From Chitinophaga rupis (GTDB taxonomy: Bacteria > Bacteroidota > Bacteroidia > Chitinophagales > Chitinophagaceae), in contig NZ_FOBB01000006.1 in assembly GCF_900109685.1 (NCBI RefSeq), forward strand, positions 1-64,000: a DNA stretch of 64,000 nucleotides, in the 5' to 3' direction. Numbering within the stretch: the stretch's first letter is position 1; each line of letters opens with the position of its first letter. A program made the position numbers and the translations under genes. Under the pieces are notes generated by a model. That model worked only from the letters and a program-made list of their open reading frames with translations. It did not search any database and was not told the origin of the DNA. Positions 25,113-34,757 of the stretch are shown in pieces.

Positions 25113-26723
25113 CTGTTGTCCCAGCACCACCACCTTCGTGCGGTAGGCTACTGCCTGGGTATCCTTATGGTACAGCACCAGGTAGTACAGGCCGGCGGGC
25201 AGCTCTTTCACCAGCACATCGCCTTCATTCTGTATATCATACTGGCGCAGGATCTGGCCCCAGTTGTTGATCAGCTGCATATGCAGTGCCTGGCGGATGC
25301 CGCGGATGCGTACTTTAAACTGGCCCAGGTTCGGGTTCGGATACACATCTATCTGGATCAGCGGCGGTACGGCCCTGATCACGGAGTACACCACCTGACC
25401 ATTTCGTCCGATCACTTTTATGCGGTAATAGGTCCAGCCATCATAGCTGTTGTTATTATCCTGGTAAGTGTAATCCAAACGTTTATTGCTATAACCGCCG
25501 GGGGCTTTAGTGGGCACCCTGGCAATGGTGGTAAAGGCGGTATCGGCCTCAAAGCGGCGCTCTATTTCAAACACGTAATTGTTTACTTCCTGGCTGGTAG
25601 ACCATTCCAGGTGCACCTTATCCCAGGCTAAACGCCAGGCCTGAAAATCGATGATGGTAGCCGGCGGGCGCAGGGCGGTGAACAGTACGGTTTTGGAAAA
25701 GTATTCGTTGGTGAGCAACCCATCACTAAAGCTGCGCAGGTGCATAGTGGCCCCACTCATAGGTACGGTAGTAAGCGTACCTGCCTGCGGCTGGTATGGC
25801 AGGACGCTGAGCTTATCCCAGGCCGTTGCATTATAATGGTTAATGTAGCTGCTATCCCGGTACGTAGCATAAATAGGCATTTCCATGCTGTTCATGTGCT
25901 GCAGGATCACATCGGTAGGTGCGCTGCCGGTTTGCAGATGGCCTATATTCCAGGTTTTGGTAATAAAGGTATCCTGCAGGGCGGTACCGCCACTGGCAGC
26001 AGTATAAATGCTGTCGAACACACGCACCTTAAACATATCTGCCGTGCCCTGGTATGCCAGCGCTGCGGGGGCATAGTTATTCGCATCTGTACCTACAGGG
26101 AACACTACCCTGCCTGAAGTGCCCATCAAACCTTCCCGGTAAAGAAAGCCGCCTACTGAACCGGTGCCTGTTACTACAAAACGCTGATCGCTGTAACCGG
26201 TAATGGTACCGGGCGACTGGTGGCCTACCACCAGGTTCCAGCCATTCAGGAAAATGTGCCCGTTGATGAAGCTAAGGGTGCGGCGTACTTTCAGATCACT
26301 CAGATCATCCAGCAGCAAACCGGAAGGGTTGTTAAGCTCTAAGTTAGGGAAGCTGGTACCTGCGCTACTGGCTACGTTGTAGTTGCCAAACACGGTTTGC
26401 TGGCCCATATTACCGTACAGGATATTGTTGGAGGAAAAGCGGAATATACCACCGGTACCACTATTGCCGCCTGTTTCATCAGGCAGCGTAGCAGCGTTAC
26501 CGTTAGTCCACTTTTTACCCAGGAAATATAATAAGGAATTAGGATTGGAACCCAGGGTGCCCTCCTGCTGCATATTGCCGAAAACTGCTATGGGAGCGTT
26601 GTTGCCGCCAAACATCCAAACCTGGCCGCCGGGAGGAATGTAGGTGCCCTGCTGGGCAAAGCCAAGGGTGGCTACACCAAGTAAGTATAAGGATAAGAGA
26701 TATTTGAGCGCTTTTAGTTTCAC
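25110..26723 (-). CDS. Exported protein with type IX secretion (type A) sorting domain
   Basis: This 537-residue protein begins with a signal peptide (KYLLSLYLLGVATLGFAQQG). Its central region (about 150-460) is beta-rich with no catalytic motif I recognise. The C-terminal about 80 residues start VYPNPNLGQFKVRI and end with LPAGLYYLVLYHKD and a short basic strand. These are hallmarks of the T9SS type A domain that directs export and surface attachment. It follows the adhesin-like gene at 26745-28940 by 20 bases and is probably co-transcribed. Likely a surface structural or adhesion protein. Confidence 0.85.
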   Translation of the reverse strand: MKLKALKYLLSLYLLGVATLGFAQQGTYIPPGGQVWMFGGNNAPIAVFGNMQQEGTLGSNPNSLLYFLGKKWTNGNAATLPDETGGNSGTGGIFRFSSNNILYGNMGQQTVFGNYNVASSAGTSFPNLELNNPSGLLLDDLSDLKVRRTLSFINGHIFLNGWNLVVGHQSPGTITGYSDQRFVVTGTGSVGGFLYREGLMGTSGRVVFPVGTDANNYAPAALAYQGTADMFKVRVFDSIYTAASGGTALQDTFITKTWNIGHLQTGSAPTDVILQHMNSMEMPIYATYRDSSYINHYNATAWDKLSVLPYQPQAGTLTTVPMSGATMHLRSFSDGLLTNEYFSKTVLFTALRPPATIIDFQAWRLAWDKVHLEWSTSQEVNNYVFEIERRFEADTAFTTIARVPTKAPGGYSNKRLDYTYQDNNNSYDGWTYYRIKVIGRNGQVVYSVIRAVPPLIQIDVYPNPNLGQFKVRIRGIRQALHMQLINNWGQILRQYDIQNEGDVLVKELPAGLYYLVLYHKDTQAVAYRTKVVVLGQQ

Positions 26724-26744
26724 TATAAGATCTGTTCCCTGTGA

Positions 26745-28940
26745 TTAGAGTTGAGCAAGGATGTACCAGTTAGTACCATCTGACTGGATCATCCAGGATC
26801 TATTTGCCGTTGCCGTGAAAGTAACCCCGCTGCCTGCTGTAAGGCTGGTCCCATCCAGCGTACCGGTGGTTGATTTAATAAAAACGCTACCGGTTGCGGA
26901 TACACGTTTGACAATATAGATCCGGCCGGCGCAAGTGTTGGCAGCAGGTATATTAATTGTTGCGTTACCGGTACCTGTTTTTATAAAAGTGTAATCATCT
27001 GCCGTTAAAGTAGTATTAGTAGTACCGGACCTTATCGGCATTGAAAGGCTGCCTCTCACATCTAAAGTACTGGCAGGCGCATTAGTGCCAATCCCCAGCT
27101 CTTTATTTGTATTATCCCAATGCAGGTTTGCATCATCCTGTTTTACTTCTGTGCTTGCGTCAGAAGTTTTACCTGCAAAAATGAGCCCGCCATCCGTGAA
27201 GATGTTATCACCATGGGTAGTTACCACCTTATACCAGGGATTAGCCGGCGGTCCTGCATTAGCGGTCAGGGGTGCGGTGTTACCCTGCCATTCTCTTAGA
27301 GCCAAAGTATTTTTATCAAAGTATAACTGGGTAGTATAAGCTGCATTCTGAAATGACAGTACGCTCCAGGCAAATGCTGTAGTACCTAAGGGTCCCTGGC
27401 TAACAGTACCAGCCGCCGGGGCACTGGGTGGGCCTGCCCAGATCTTCATCCTGTAGTTAGCATCCGGTGCATCTGCATTCCGGATATCTGTGGATGCAAG
27501 TGTACCATAGGAAGCGCCACCGGTAATATCCGGTGAGGGCAGCCACAAGCTGCGGGTTGGATTCCACTTCAGCACGTCGCCGGTACCCGGTACAGAATCC
27601 AGCACATTGCGGTTCTGTACTTTATTGGCGTTCCAGATATTGCTGTTATTATTTGCAGTTAAAGTGCCGGTGGCTATTCCCAGCGTGGTAGTGTTTATAG
27701 CCATGTTGGCAATATCTCCATTGGCATCGCGGCCTAACAGGCTGGTAGGTGTACCTGCACTGGCGGTAAGGCGCATATCTCCCTGCACTTCCAGCTTACG
27801 CACCGGCAAGGCATTGGTGCCTATACCTACTTTGCCGCTCTGCAAACGCATCATTTCAGTGAAGGTGGTTGTTGCGTAGTTATAACTTTTGAACAGGATT
27901 GGTTCATCTCCATCATCGCCAATAATAAATTCAAAACCGCCATTGTTGGCAGTACCAGTGGCGCCCATCTCAAAATAATCAGTACCGGCGGATGCGCCTT
28001 TGATGCGGAAGTTACCATCCGTAGTGGTCCACATCTTCGGTTTATAGAAACTAACGGCAGGGGGTACTTCAAACTGCAAAGCAGAGCGTACCCACGTTAC
28101 CTTTTCATCATTATCAGTGTAGTCTGTGTACCCTTCTGTTAAACCTAAGGTCTGGCGGCGGCCAAACTCCAGGTAAGGCTGGTTGTTGGAGCGCAGGCTC
28201 ATCTTTTTATCGTCTGTGGTACCCAGGAAGTTGAGGGTCTGATCTATCCCGGTATTACCGGTGATCAGCCAGTTATTGGCCCCCGCGTTGGTGGTTACAA
28301 TAACATCTCCATTGTTATTAATGGATAATACCTTGCTGTTATAGGCCTGCACAGTGGCAGTGCCCAGATCTTTTAAACGTAAACCGGAGGTGCCGGTAGC
28401 CGCTGTGGTGCCTGCTACTTCCAGCTTATTGTTAGGGGTGTTGGTGCCAACGCCCAGGCGGCTGTTGGCAATATCCCAGAAAAAGTTTGTGCTGTTCTGC
28501 GCTACATTGGCGCCATTCATAAACAGCACTGAACCGCTGGCCAGTGAAGGAAGGCCCAAAGTGCCACCAATACTGCCACTGCCATTGATGGAAAAGCTGG
28601 CCGTTTGTGTGCCGGCGCTGAGGTTTTGTATATAGTCATTCAATCCTACACCGCTACCCAGCTTTTGCCAAATTCCGTTTGCGCGTACCCGTAATGATTT
28701 GTCTGGTGTAAAGTAAATGATGGTTCCATCCAATGCGGTATTCAAAGGCGCGGAAAGCGTATCGGAGATACGTGTTAATAATAAGCCCTGCTTGGTACTT
28801 TCCAGCTCCAGCAATGCAGACTTCTGTATTACGGTGGGGGTAGTACCCAGCTTAAGCTGTTGTGCCTGCAAAGCAGTGCTGATGCAGGTACACAGGGCGG
28901 CCAATATAGATAGACGGATAGGTAGAACTATTTTCATCAC
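26745..28940 (-). CDS. Exported tail-fibre-like repeat protein
   Basis: This 731-residue protein has a signal peptide (ILAALCTCISTALQAQQ). The N-terminal module ends with QKSALLELESTKQGLLLTR and DGTIIYFTPDKSLRVRANG. The body has at least three copies of a G-x-G-T-N-x-P-x-x-x-L-(D/E)-V motif (RLGVGTNTPNNKLEV, VGIGTNALPVRKLEV, LGIGTNAPASTLDV), as in phage tail fibres and Bacteroidota surface proteins. The C-terminus (about 90 residues) ends SDGTNWYILAQL. Both ends resemble those of the neighbour at 29033-30676 while the middle differs. No sorting domain is seen, so how it is anchored is unclear. Confidence 0.78.
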   Translation of the reverse strand: MMKIVLPIRLSILAALCTCISTALQAQQLKLGTTPTVIQKSALLELESTKQGLLLTRISDTLSAPLNTALDGTIIYFTPDKSLRVRANGIWQKLGSGVGLNDYIQNLSAGTQTASFSINGSGSIGGTLGLPSLASGSVLFMNGANVAQNSTNFFWDIANSRLGVGTNTPNNKLEVAGTTAATGTSGLRLKDLGTATVQAYNSKVLSINNNGDVIVTTNAGANNWLITGNTGIDQTLNFLGTTDDKKMSLRSNNQPYLEFGRRQTLGLTEGYTDYTDNDEKVTWVRSALQFEVPPAVSFYKPKMWTTTDGNFRIKGASAGTDYFEMGATGTANNGGFEFIIGDDGDEPILFKSYNYATTTFTEMMRLQSGKVGIGTNALPVRKLEVQGDMRLTASAGTPTSLLGRDANGDIANMAINTTTLGIATGTLTANNNSNIWNANKVQNRNVLDSVPGTGDVLKWNPTRSLWLPSPDITGGASYGTLASTDIRNADAPDANYRMKIWAGPPSAPAAGTVSQGPLGTTAFAWSVLSFQNAAYTTQLYFDKNTLALREWQGNTAPLTANAGPPANPWYKVVTTHGDNIFTDGGLIFAGKTSDASTEVKQDDANLHWDNTNKELGIGTNAPASTLDVRGSLSMPIRSGTTNTTLTADDYTFIKTGTGNATINIPAANTCAGRIYIVKRVSATGSVFIKSTTGTLDGTSLTAGSGVTFTATANRSWMIQSDGTNWYILAQL

Positions 28941-28985
28941 AAACTCGCTTGCGTATGGTTAGGGAAGACTACTTCATAAAAACGG

Positions 28986-29020
28986 GTTAACAGGAGTGGC
29001 TATACGCCGCTCCTGTTAAC
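28986..29020 (-). terminator. Terminator behind the first fibre-like gene
   Basis: A 14-bp stem with one mismatch (28986-28999 with 29007-29020, outer GTTAAC/GTTAAC) followed on the minus strand by CGTTTTTA. It separates the gene at 29033-30676 from the two downstream genes, which may therefore have their own promoter. Confidence 0.75.
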
Positions 29021-29032
29021 AGACCGTGTTTA

Positions 29033-30676
29033 TTATTTTTTAATGATGTACCAGTTGGTACCGTCAGTTTGCAGTGTTACGTAAGTCCAGGCGTTGTAAA
29101 TGGTGTAGTTGGCACCACCTTCGATCTGAGCGCCGGTAGGCGTGATGGTTACGGTGTTGTCGATGTTATCTACACCTGAAGTTATTTTCTTAATGGTGTA
29201 GATACGGCCTTTCATACCGGTAGGGTTAGGCAGGGTAACGGTTACCGCTGCTGCAGGATTTACCAGTACGGTGTTATCTGTAGCTGTTACCGTGTAGTTA
29301 GTGGTAACTGTGGTGATAGACATAGATACAGAACCTTCTACCTGTAAAGTAGAGTTAGGCCTTGCTGCAACACCAATTGCCACTGAATCACGGAACTGTT
29401 TGCTGCCGGCAAAAGCCTGGTCAGGTTTACCATTGATCACACCGCGTGCAGTCAGTGATGCATCCGGAACATTCAGGGTAATAACATTAGCTACGCTGGT
29501 GCTATCAAAAGCAACATCAGTACCGGCAGTGCCTGTTTTCAGGGAAATGCTGGGACCTGTAAGGCTGTTCAGCTTCTGGATGGCGCCGTTGAAAGCAGCG
29601 TCATTCAGTGTTTTCTTTAATACCAGGCCGCTGGCAGTACGGATCAGCACATCATTTTCAGCAGCAGCAGCATCGGTAAGCGCGTTGGTGATGGTAAGTG
29701 CACCGCCTAAAGTAGTAGCACCGCCTAAGCCGGTAGTGCCGGTTACGTTTAAGTTTGCACCTGCCACTAAATTATCCTGGAAGGTTTTTACACCTGCAAA
29801 GGTCTGTGCGGCAACTGATACAGCACCAGGGTTGGTAGCATCAGCGGCATGCAGCACCAGGGAAGCCTGGGGGCCTGTATTGTCGATGGTTAAACCACCG
29901 GCAACAGGCGTGGTAGAGAAAGTACCTATAACGATAGCTTTCTGCGCGTTGTTCAGTTTAGTCCAGTCAGCACTTGTTAACAGACCGCGTGTTTTAGTAC
30001 CATCCTGTGTAGGGATATCAAAGGTATGTGCAGTACCGGTAGAAGTGATCGTGAAGTCGTTACCGGCAGAACCGGCTACCATTGTTTGTACATTACCGGT
30101 TAATCCATTCAGGCTGCTGATAGCGCCAGTGAAGGCGGAAGCAGAAATGGTACGGCGCATTACAGAACCACCTGCACCTAATACCAGTACTTCCAGGTCG
30201 CCAACAGCACCTACTGTTACCTGTTTCAGCTGCACATTACCGGCAGTGGTTACACGGATGGCTTCTGTATTGTTTGCACGTACAGAAAGCTCCTGGGCAT
30301 CGCTGGTACCAACGTAGTTATTGGTTGGGTTGGTGCCTGCGTTACCGGTTAATCCCCAGTTACCTAAAGCTGATGATGAATTAGCCATCATTTCCCAGTG
30401 GCCGCCCTTTCTAACATACAGGCCAACGTTAGGCGCCAGGGCCAGGTAAATGATCATACCATCCGGGGGAGCCGGGGTAATTGCATTGATAGCCACGGTA
30501 TCTGTAAGGCGGGGCAGCAACAGACCCTGCCTGTCAGATTCCAGCTCTAACACTGCTGATTTCTGGATGTTAGTTGGATTGCTACCGACCTTTAACTGGG
30601 CCTGAACGGTAACAGAGAATAAGGCAAGGCAGCCTGCCAGGAGCAGCTTTGCTCCGATACGTAGAGATTTGTTCAT
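29033..30676 (-). CDS. Exported tail-fibre-like protein with serine/threonine/alanine-rich body
   Basis: This 547-residue protein has a signal peptide (LLAGCLALFSVTVQAQ). Its N-terminal module has QKSAVLELESDRQGLLLPR and DGMIIYLALAPNVGLYVRKG, shared with the 731-residue neighbour. The body is rich in Ala, Thr and Val, with two similar blocks (ISSLNGLTGNVQTMVAGSAG and IQKLNSLTGPSISLKTGTAG), suggesting internal duplication. The C-terminal cap ends TDGTNWYIIKK, again like the neighbour. Probably a fibrous surface protein; no enzyme motif is seen. A terminator follows it. Confidence 0.78.
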   Translation of the reverse strand: MNKSLRIGAKLLLAGCLALFSVTVQAQLKVGSNPTNIQKSAVLELESDRQGLLLPRLTDTVAINAITPAPPDGMIIYLALAPNVGLYVRKGGHWEMMANSSSALGNWGLTGNAGTNPTNNYVGTSDAQELSVRANNTEAIRVTTAGNVQLKQVTVGAVGDLEVLVLGAGGSVMRRTISASAFTGAISSLNGLTGNVQTMVAGSAGNDFTITSTGTAHTFDIPTQDGTKTRGLLTSADWTKLNNAQKAIVIGTFSTTPVAGGLTIDNTGPQASLVLHAADATNPGAVSVAAQTFAGVKTFQDNLVAGANLNVTGTTGLGGATTLGGALTITNALTDAAAAENDVLIRTASGLVLKKTLNDAAFNGAIQKLNSLTGPSISLKTGTAGTDVAFDSTSVANVITLNVPDASLTARGVINGKPDQAFAGSKQFRDSVAIGVAARPNSTLQVEGSVSMSITTVTTNYTVTATDNTVLVNPAAAVTVTLPNPTGMKGRIYTIKKITSGVDNIDNTVTITPTGAQIEGGANYTIYNAWTYVTLQTDGTNWYIIKK

Positions 30677-31240
30677 GGTATAAGGATAGTTATCAAGTCA
30701 AATAATAGCTATGAGGCTTTACCTCATGGCTGTTGTGGTTTATTAATCCAATAGAACTTTGTTCTTGTTTAATGATATAAGGGCCACATCAAGCACATTG
30801 CTGTACTTTAGATATTGTCCACTGTTTGTACTCTGCTCGCTCAGGTTAATTACGGCTGCAACGCTGCCGGCTGGTGATGTACTTCCTATTCCGGATAGTC
30901 CATTAAAATAGTTAGTACTGTTACCTACGATGGAAGAAAACTTTACCGTATGATGGATAAAGGTATTGTCCGGTTCACTAGTATAATGAAATGAACAATA
31001 ATTTTCATATGACAAAAATGAAATATTTAACCCGTGTATAAAATGGTATTATGATGTCATTTTACTGAAGGTATTTAGTTAAGGGATGTCTGTTTAGACA
31101 TCTATTAACAAGCGCTTAACAATTGATAATGAGGGTAAAAGGACAATTGGCCTGACTAATTGTATGTCTAACCCTTTGATATTCACAGTAATTATTTTGC
31201 ACAAAATCGTATAATTATATTATACCAATTTGAGTAGTGA

Positions 31241-31260
31241 TATAACATATATGTGTTATA
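31241..31260. promoter_or_regulatory. Perfect 7-bp inverted repeat (possible operator)
   Basis: TATAACA, six bases, TGTTATA in an AT-rich gap with no known promoter close by. It may be a regulator site or a chance AT palindrome. Confidence 0.3.
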
Positions 31261-31293
31261 ACAAGGGTTAGAATTGCCTTCCGAAAAAGAAAA

Positions 31294-31322
31294 ATCCCGC
31301 CCAGCCTTACGCTGAGCGGGAT
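31294..31322 (-). terminator. Terminator of clpC
   Basis: ATCCCGC and CAGC arms pair across a five-base loop (GCTGaGCGGGAT on the other side). The minus strand continues TTTTTCTTTTTC. It starts 32 bases after the clpC stop. Confidence 0.88.
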
Positions 31323-31353
31323 CTAAAATTATTCTGATAACTAATTTACCTAC

Positions 31354-33888
31354 TTAGGCTTCCGATTTTTCGGATTTGTTGCTTTTAGGCAGATTCTTGA
31401 TCGTGAAGATCAGCTTCTGATTTTCCTTATCCAGGTCAGCTACCAGTATGTCCCCGTTATGGATGTTCATATTGAGGATCTCTTCTGCTAACGGATCTTC
31501 CAGGTATTTCTGGATGGCCCTGTGCAGTGGCCTTGCACCAAACTGCTGATCGTAGCCTTTTTCTGCCAGGAAGCCTTTGGCCTCGTCGGTCAGCTCCAGG
31601 CTGAAGCCCAGGTTGTTCAGGCGTTTCAGCACACTCTTCATGGTGATGTCTATGATCACATAGATATGCTCCTTGCTGAGTGAGTTAAAGATCACCACAT
31701 CGTCTATACGGTTCAGGAACTCGGGAGAGAAGGTCCGTTTCAGTGATTTTTCGATCACGGATTTGGTGTTCTCTTCTTCATTCATCTGCCTTGTTCCGGT
31801 AGTGAAGCCCACGCCCGCACCAAAGTCTTTCAACTGGCGCACCCCAATGTTGGAGGTCATGATGATGAGCGTGTTCTTGAAATCCACCTTGCGGCCCAGG
31901 CCATCGGTTAAGATACCGTCGTCCAGTACCTGCAGCAGGATGTTATAAATATCCGGGTGTGCTTTTTCAATTTCGTCGAGCAGGATCACGGAGTACGGTT
32001 TGCGGCGTACTTTCTCGGTCAGCTGTCCGCCTTCTTCATATCCTACATATCCCGGAGGCGCACCGATCAAGCGGCTTACGGAGAATTTCTCCATATACTC
32101 ACTCATATCTATACGGATCAGTGAATCTTCAGAATCGAACATGTAACGGGCCAGGGATTTAGCCAGCTCGGTTTTACCTACCCCGGTTGGTCCCAGGAAG
32201 ATAAAGGTACCGATGGGCTTTTTAGGATCTTTCAACCCTACCCTGTTACGCTGAATGGCTTTGGTTACCTTGGCAATGGCTTCATCCTGCCCAACTACCG
32301 CGCCTTTCAGGTCTTCACCCATGCGGCGGAGCTTCTCAGTTTCTGCCTGTACCATCCGTTTTACGGGGATGCCGGTCATCATGCTCACTACTTCTGCAAT
32401 GGCTTCCTCGTCGATCGGGTAGCGTTTATGCTTCACTTCTTCTTCCCAAACACCTTTGGCACGTTCCAGGTCCTCGCCCAACTTCTTTTCAGTATCGCGG
32501 AGGGCTGCTGCTTCTTCAAAGCGCTGGCTCTTCACGACCTTATTTTTCTCCTGCTTAATATCTTCGATCTGTTTTTCCAGATCCAGGATATTCTGCGGTA
32601 CGTTAATGTTCTTGAGGTGTACGCGGGCGCCTACTTCGTCCAGCACGTCTATGGCCTTATCGGGCAACAGGCGGTCTGTCATATAGCGGTCGCTCAGCTT
32701 TACGCACGCATCGATGGCATCTTCCGTATAGGATACATTGTGATACTCTTCATACCTGGGTTTGATATTGTTGAGGATCTGGATGGTTTCTTCCACGGTG
32801 GGAGGATCTACCATTACCTTCTGGAAACGGCGGTCCAAAGCACCATCCTTTTCAATGTACATACGGTATTCATCCAGCGTGGATGCGCCAATGCACTGGA
32901 GCTCGCCACGGGCTAATGCCGGTTTAAAGATGTTGGAAGCATCCAGTGAGCCTGAGGCGCCACCTGCTCCTACGATTGTGTGGATCTCATCGATGAACAG
33001 GATCACATCGCGGTTCTTCTCCAGTTCGTTCATGATGGCTTTCATCCTTTCCTCGAACTGGCCGCGGTATTTGGTACCGGCTACCAGCGCTGCAAGATCC
33101 AGGCTTACCACGCGTTTGTCGAACAATACGCGGGATACCTTTCGCTGTACAATGCGTAAGGCTAAGCCTTCAACGATAGCGGTTTTACCCACTCCCGGCT
33201 CGCCTATCAGGATCGGATTATTCTTTTTGCGGCGGGAGAGGATCTGGGATACCCTTTCAATCTCCTGCTCGCGACCCACAATCGGATCTAAGCTGCCACT
33301 CTCGGCCAGCTTGGTAATGTCCCTGCCGAAATTATCCAAAACGGGTGTTTTGGATTTAGTATTAGCCTGCTTGCTTTTAGAAGCAAAACTTTTACGTTCG
33401 TCTTCGAATTCTTCCTCTCCGGGATCGTCGAACTCGGCTTTAGGATCTGCGGACTTAACAAAGCCCAATTCGTTTTTAAATGTATCGTAGTCCACGTCAA
33501 ACTGTTGTAAGATTTGTGTACAAACGTTTTCTTTATTCTTGAGAATAGACAGCATCAGGTGCTCCGTTTCTACGGTAGGGCTTTTGAGGGCCTTTGCCTC
33601 GAGTACGGTTACCCGGATGACTTTCTCTGCCTGCCTTGTAAGTGGAAGACTATTGATATTGGCAATGTTCTTTCCGGTCTTGTCTTTTACGGCTAACTCC
33701 ACCTCCTTGCGCAATTCATAGAGGTCCACGTTCAAAGCCTGCAGAATTTTTACTGCGGTGCCTTCACCCTCGCGAATAATGCCTAGCAGCAGGTGTTCTG
33801 TGCCAATGAAATCATTTCCCAAGCGTAAAGCCTCCTCCCTGCTAAACGAAATGATCTCCTTTACTTGCGGTGAAAAATTCTGGTCCAT
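31354..33888 (-). CDS. clpC: ATP-dependent Clp protease ATP-binding subunit ClpC
   Basis: An Hsp100 unfoldase that feeds substrates to ClpP. The 844-residue protein has two Clp N-terminal repeats (about 1-145) and a first AAA+ module with Walker A GEPGVGKTA near residue 228. A UVR-like coiled segment (NKVVKSQRFEEAAALRD) in the middle domain marks ClpC rather than ClpA or ClpB. The second AAA+ module has Walker A GPTGVGKTE, and a ClpB_D2-small domain closes the protein. The C-terminal tail is rich in Lys and Ser. Transcribed alone. Confidence 0.96.
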   Translation of the reverse strand: MDQNFSPQVKEIISFSREEALRLGNDFIGTEHLLLGIIREGEGTAVKILQALNVDLYELRKEVELAVKDKTGKNIANINSLPLTRQAEKVIRVTVLEAKALKSPTVETEHLMLSILKNKENVCTQILQQFDVDYDTFKNELGFVKSADPKAEFDDPGEEEFEDERKSFASKSKQANTKSKTPVLDNFGRDITKLAESGSLDPIVGREQEIERVSQILSRRKKNNPILIGEPGVGKTAIVEGLALRIVQRKVSRVLFDKRVVSLDLAALVAGTKYRGQFEERMKAIMNELEKNRDVILFIDEIHTIVGAGGASGSLDASNIFKPALARGELQCIGASTLDEYRMYIEKDGALDRRFQKVMVDPPTVEETIQILNNIKPRYEEYHNVSYTEDAIDACVKLSDRYMTDRLLPDKAIDVLDEVGARVHLKNINVPQNILDLEKQIEDIKQEKNKVVKSQRFEEAAALRDTEKKLGEDLERAKGVWEEEVKHKRYPIDEEAIAEVVSMMTGIPVKRMVQAETEKLRRMGEDLKGAVVGQDEAIAKVTKAIQRNRVGLKDPKKPIGTFIFLGPTGVGKTELAKSLARYMFDSEDSLIRIDMSEYMEKFSVSRLIGAPPGYVGYEEGGQLTEKVRRKPYSVILLDEIEKAHPDIYNILLQVLDDGILTDGLGRKVDFKNTLIIMTSNIGVRQLKDFGAGVGFTTGTRQMNEEENTKSVIEKSLKRTFSPEFLNRIDDVVIFNSLSKEHIYVIIDITMKSVLKRLNNLGFSLELTDEAKGFLAEKGYDQQFGARPLHRAIQKYLEDPLAEEILNMNIHNGDILVADLDKENQKLIFTIKNLPKSNKSEKSEA

Positions 33889-34126
33889 TGTGAGATTATT
33901 AAATTATTAAAACCCTTACGGGGGCTTGTTTATACAATATTAGCAAATAATTTTGATTCTTTTCTTCTAACACGTTAATAGTATAAGATTTACTTTTGTG
34001 CTGAGTATGTTGGAAAGGCTGTGTTAATCTTACGGAGAAAGCGATCTAAAAGTTGCCGGTCTCTTACAGAATTTTCGCAGAGGTTCCTTCAGTTACTACT
34101 AATGTACTAAACAAGTTCCAAGCATC

Positions 34127-34501
34127 ATGAAGTTCAAAATTGATACCAAAGAAAAAATACTCATTGTACACCCTGAAATTCCCCGTTTGGATGTTAATTT
34201 GTCAGTTGAATTTGCAAGATCCATCACGGATCTGCCGGAGCTGAAAGACCGCAATCTTATACTGGATATGGCATTGGTACCTGAGATAGATGAAGCAGGA
34301 CTGATGGCCATTTTAACAGTATACCAGCAGCAATATGACAGCAGGCAATCCTGCGCAATCACTGGTCTTAACAACACTTTAACAGGTATCTTACGTGAAT
34401 CCTATGAAGACCTGAACATTACCCCTACCCTTGCTGAAGCGATTGATATTGTAATGATGGAATCACTGGAAAGAGAACTGATGGAAGGTGAAGAATGGTG
34501 A
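34127..34501 (+). CDS. STAS-domain protein, anti-sigma-antagonist-like
   Basis: A 124-residue single STAS-like domain: a beta-alpha pattern with LILDMALVPEIDEAGLMAIL near residues 44-63, corresponding to the loop before helix 2 where anti-sigma-factor antagonists carry their phosphorylatable Ser/Thr. Here that position reads I-D-E-A, without an obvious Ser, so phosphorylation control as in SpoIIAA is doubtful. The acidic C-terminus is unusual. It precedes rnz by 256 bases on the same strand. Function is inferred from fold only. Confidence 0.7.
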   Translation: MKFKIDTKEKILIVHPEIPRLDVNLSVEFARSITDLPELKDRNLILDMALVPEIDEAGLMAILTVYQQQYDSRQSCAITGLNNTLTGILRESYEDLNITPTLAEAIDIVMMESLERELMEGEEW

Positions 34502-34757
34502 TCATAAAAGGCAGAAAACAATGTGGTGAATGGTTGAAATGCAGGGGTAAAATAACATTAAATGACCATTACCGATGAGCCATCAACGATGCATGATGGC
34601 AACAAATGTGGATGGTTTGTGTGACTATTTTTAAGCCCCATTATAACAGATAGTTAGGTACTTACCATTGGTACTCTCTGTTCATACCTGGCGTAAACTG
34701 CTAACTAATTACTATTTTCGGCACAGCAAAAACAATTTACGCTTACGACTTTTTACT

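Larger units (their letters stand above)
30677..31353. other. 677-base gap upstream of the fibre genes
   Basis: A 90-codon minus frame (30743-31015, TTG start only, Asn/Ser-rich, ending NKVLLD) is the only candidate gene and has no recognisable family. It could be a decayed surface protein. 31020-31260 is AT-rich. A perfect palindrome lies at 31241-31260, and the clpC terminator closes the gap. Confidence 0.4.

Noticed and set aside
29301..30317. 338-codon plus-strand frame over the fibre gene
   Set aside because: Antisense of an Ala/Thr/Val-rich coding region; no signal peptide, domain or promoter of its own.
30743..31015. 90-codon minus frame upstream of the fibre genes
   Set aside because: TTG start only, no recognisable domain; possibly a decayed gene, not enough for a CDS call.
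34668..34757. N-terminal extension of ribonuclease Z
   Set aside because: The family starts at MFAVTILGNNSAIPT; the extra 30 residues lack any similarity and cover the probable promoter region.
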